DNA of 64,000 nucleotides from Cryptomeria japonica. Its lineage: Eukaryota > Streptophyta > Pinopsida > Cupressales > Cupressaceae. The DNA lies in NCBI RefSeq assembly GCF_030272615.1, contig NC_081405.1, positions 25,374,272-25,438,271 of the forward strand. Direction: 5' to 3'. Position 1 is the first letter of the stretch; every line of letters starts with the position of its first letter. Below the pieces are notes generated by a model, which saw only the letters and a program-made list of their open reading frames with translations, made no database searches and had not been told where the DNA came from. Shown piece by piece: positions 60,851 to 64,000 of this stretch. The position numbers were made by a program, and so were the translations under genes.

Positions 60851-63079
60851 CAACGCATTTGCTAAAATAGCGCAAATACATATATTCAACATAAAGCTTT
60901 CGACCAAAATATAAAATCAACACTTAAACAAAATTGATCGAAACATATCTGACTAAAGTCGCCTAGAAATAAGGAATAAAAGGGCACAAATGAAATAAAT
61001 GATAAACAATTATAGACAAAGATCTATCAAAATTTCCTTCACGATAATACACATACATAACCATTTCAAAAACACAGAAACTCCAAAAGAATCATAATCC
61101 AAACACCTCTAGTCTATTAAACTCGCAAGGAAAATCTATTCATATTCAAATACAACCAAATGACTCAACAAATAGAGATTTCCACAGGGACAAAATTCTC
61201 AAGCCGTGAACGACATTCTCAGGAAAACCAATTTTTTTTTTCAGCAACTATATTAAACATCATATAATATAAATTTTATCCCCCAAATTTTATTTCTAAA
61301 ACTATATTAAAACTATAGAAAATGCAAATATTTCTTCAACCCACTTCCCACAAACAATGTGTAGACACAAAGCAAACATAGAGAATCCATTAAAATTAAA
61401 ATGCAAAGGCTCAAGCTCCAACCTGCAACACATGTGAAGGAATGTAGTTATTGAAGAAGAGCTTCCAACCAAGCCAAGCCCAAATCCAACCAAAATTCCA
61501 AGTGCAAAATCAAAAGCCAAAGGAAAATTGCTTGCAAGAAAAATTTCCAGAGAATTGCCAACCCGAAAAAACATCACGAGAATGAAAATAAAAAGAAAAC
61601 AATAACCAAAACCCTAGCCTCAATCTCGACCAATCAAAATATTTGGTTTTGGAATATATTTTACCAACCCCGCCATATAATATAATTTATTCTCCCATTT
61701 CAAATTTATCCAATGAGAGTAGAGGGTAGGTATAGTAAATATAAAATGAGTTTATACACCTTGTGAAGAATATTTTATTATTTTATTTTAAAGTGTTTAT
61801 ACACCCCACTTAAGAAATAAAAGTCAAACTATTAAATAAACATATGCTATAAATATAATTAATCAAATGGGGATCAAATAAACCAAAAGCTCATAAAATA
61901 AATTAAAGAACCAAATAAAGATTAAATATCAAATAAATACTAAACCATAGGAAATTAAATAAATACCAATTAAATAATCAAACCCCAATAAAGATTAAAC
62001 CATAAATATAAAATAAATATTAAACAATCATAAAATCAATAAACATTAATTATTAAATAAATATAAATACCAAATAATTAAATACTCAAAACTAATAAAT
62101 TAAATACATTAAAATAAACATTATTAAATATAAAACCATACATCAAGAGTCACATAATTAATCTAAAAATATACAAATAAATCAACCATCTCTAACATGC
62201 TCACAACACCAAGAAGACCCAGCTTACTAGTTGACATGGTGAATTACGCCAAGACGTTGACAACTCACAGTGAACAACTTAGACCTAGAGTATGTGAAGG
62301 GAAATCTTGTCATCTCCGGACCACATAAGCCATTGGAATTAAAGACACGTTCAAACCTGTGAAGCCAGGTGGAGTCGATGTCTGGTACCTACAAAATCCT
62401 GCAACCACAAAACAACGATACAACATATGCATATATCTCATAACACACAAGTGATAGGGAATCACAATGACACGTACCACTCGTAGTGAGTGATGTGACA
62501 TCGTCCCTCTCATGAAGACAATCATACAATAGTCAAAACACATCTCATCATATGTAATCATGAAATAGGGTTACTGAAATCATAATCATCATCAAAAGCA
62601 TGATAAATCTAATCTATTAATAATCCATCACATAGTAAGCATATGGAATCCATCGAGCACATATATTCATCAAATCACATGATCCATAATCATAGAGTCA
62701 TCATTATATGAATCATCCAAATAACACATGTCTAATCATCATAATAAGTAACTGAAACACATGAGTAATCATCATCCAAATCCTCAAATATAGTCTAGAT
62801 AAGTTTATCAAGCATGAAATAAAAGTCAACTCTAGTCAAAATAAGTCAAGTCAAGGGTGGACACTACATTAGGACCTTAACTCACACAATCACATGCAAA
62901 GACATATAACACAAGGGGTTAATACTAAAAACAAGACCTCAAGTCAACTAGTCGAAGAGACCTTGATAATCAAAATGTCTCAACCACTAATATCCTTCTT
63001 GAAAAAATGCCATCTCAAGAAAAAAAGTGATCACATAAAAGAGCAAGAGAACGCATCATCCATGAAATACAAATAAAAA

Positions 63080-63225
63080 ATCTACGAGCTCATGAGAAGA
63101 AAGAGGAGACATGGATACACATTCTAGATGTGTTTTTCTAGGTGATCCATGAGAAGAAGAATGAGAGAGGACATCGATACACATTTCAGATGTGTTTTTC
63201 TAGGTGATTTATGTTGGGGAGGAGA
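63080..63225. repeat. ~70-bp direct duplication
   Basis: Both copies contain catgagaagaa, gatacacatt and agatgtgtttttctaggtga. No coding content. Confidence 0.75.
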
Positions 63226-63304
63226 GTAGGAATAGTCCATCTGTGTTCTGCTAGTTTCACTCATCCTTATGCATGTGTTCAAGTGATGTCTAGTTTCAAG
63301 TATA

Positions 63305-63655
63305 TAGCACTCTGTGTAAGAGTTTGTTTTCTCTAGTTTCAAGCATGCATCAACTTGTTTAAGACATATTATGCAAATGCAAATGCCAAGAGGCGAATGT
63401 ATGGTTTTAGAAACATATCATATAAGAGTTTGTTTTCTCTGGTTTCAAGAATGTGTAACCCCGTTTAAGACAAATATATGCCTAGTTTTGAGGACATCCC
63501 ATGTAAGAGTTTCTTTTCTCTGGTTTGGTGATGTGGACCCTGTCTAAGACATATATCAATGCTCCATCTAGTTTCAAGTGTGAAGCATCTCATATAAGAG
63601 TTTGTTTTCTCTAGTTCCGAGTTTGAACACCTCGTCTAAGACATGCAAATATATA
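63305..63655. repeat. Four-unit array (~85-110 bp)
   Basis: Units share taagagtttgttttctctgg/agtttcaag and tttaagacatat. The tail of the unit resembles the tataagacatgat/tggtttca core of the ten-copy repeat at 32000-32489. Confidence 0.65.
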
Positions 63656-64000
63656 GTACAATATAGTACATAGAGGGTGATATGGATGCCCCCCTAAAGA
63701 TGTCAACATATCCCTATGTTGATGTCTTAAGGAAGCTAGAAAAAAGAATATCCAACTTCAACGCCAAATAGATATCCTCTAGGAAACAATGCCATAAATC
63801 CAAGCCAAAGAGGGAATACTCTTACAAGTAGGGATAAGATCATTGAAAAAGAGATATCTTGCAACAAGTGTAAAGAGAATCCTTATAGGAGAAGAGATAT
63901 TTTCTCAAAATACATCTACCTCCAAGAGGAGTTCTCTTGAACAAACATAACATCTTCAAGTGAAGGGAAGGAGAACAAGAATGCATACCTCCCTCCTATT

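Larger units (their letters stand above)
60047..64000. other. Continuation of the outermost element interior / intergenic
   Basis: Begins with ctatc, the second target copy of element A. AT-rich with no recognisable coding domain. 61800-62180 is aaataaat-rich low complexity. Confidence 0.45.

Noticed and set aside
60588-60923. Trp/Ile/Cys-rich ORF resembling a membrane protein
   Set aside because: Follows a ~22-bp tandem repeat; the opposite strand gives an equally repetitive Ser/His/Thr frame.

Overview
The window is nuclear DNA of a seed plant. A large, gene-poor, deeply nested LTR-retrotransposon landscape fits a conifer or other gymnosperm, but that is inference. The only clear host gene is a six-exon phosphoglycerate kinase (PGK) gene on the minus strand at 339-4980. 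Its 455-codon reading frame starts with an N-terminal extension that looks like a plastid transit peptide. Its introns hold tandem duplications, small foldback elements and a 1.4-kb chimeric insertion that carries an unidentified 211-codon ORF.

From 5.4 to 12 kb I see AT-rich intergenic DNA with no recognisable gene. At about 12.1-13.2 kb lies an LTR (family C) followed by a polypurine tract. It is probably the 3' LTR of an outermost minus-strand element whose non-coding interior is 13.2-14.96 kb and 60.05 kb to the window end.

Element A is a minus-strand Ty3/gypsy element of Tat-like organisation (gag, protease, G-patch, RT, two RNase H domains, integrase, and an antisense plant-mobile-domain remnant near its 3' LTR). 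It spans 14959-60046 between perfect CTATC target-site duplications. Its upstream LTR (29967-30616 plus 59892-60046) is split by a 29.3-kb insertion, 30617-59891, flanked by AAATG duplications.

That insertion consists of family B, a sister of element A. It has three LTRs (30617-31912, 44311-45605, 58613-59891), one nearly complete internal region (31913-44310) and one truncated one. The pattern suggests a B element nested in another B element, followed by LTR-LTR recombination. Between the second and third LTRs lies a Ty1/copia element (46467-53184; initiator-Met-type primer site, single-frame 1387-codon polyprotein with five stop codons). It landed inside a codon of an unidentified protein-coding sequence. 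The same stretch holds an RNase H fragment, a 128-bp AT microsatellite and a solo LTR of family C (56545-58196, duplications GTGCC).

The order of events is therefore: outer element, then A, then B, then copia and the solo LTR C. All the mobile elements look inactive in sequence. Stop codons, frameshifts and integrase catalytic-residue losses are mostly C-to-T or G-to-A changes, as expected from decay of methylated DNA. The points most worth checking are the G-patch between protease and RT, the antisense plant-mobile-domain ORF, the conserved non-coding blocks shared by A and B, the element-specific tandem arrays, and the chimeric insertion in PGK intron 3.
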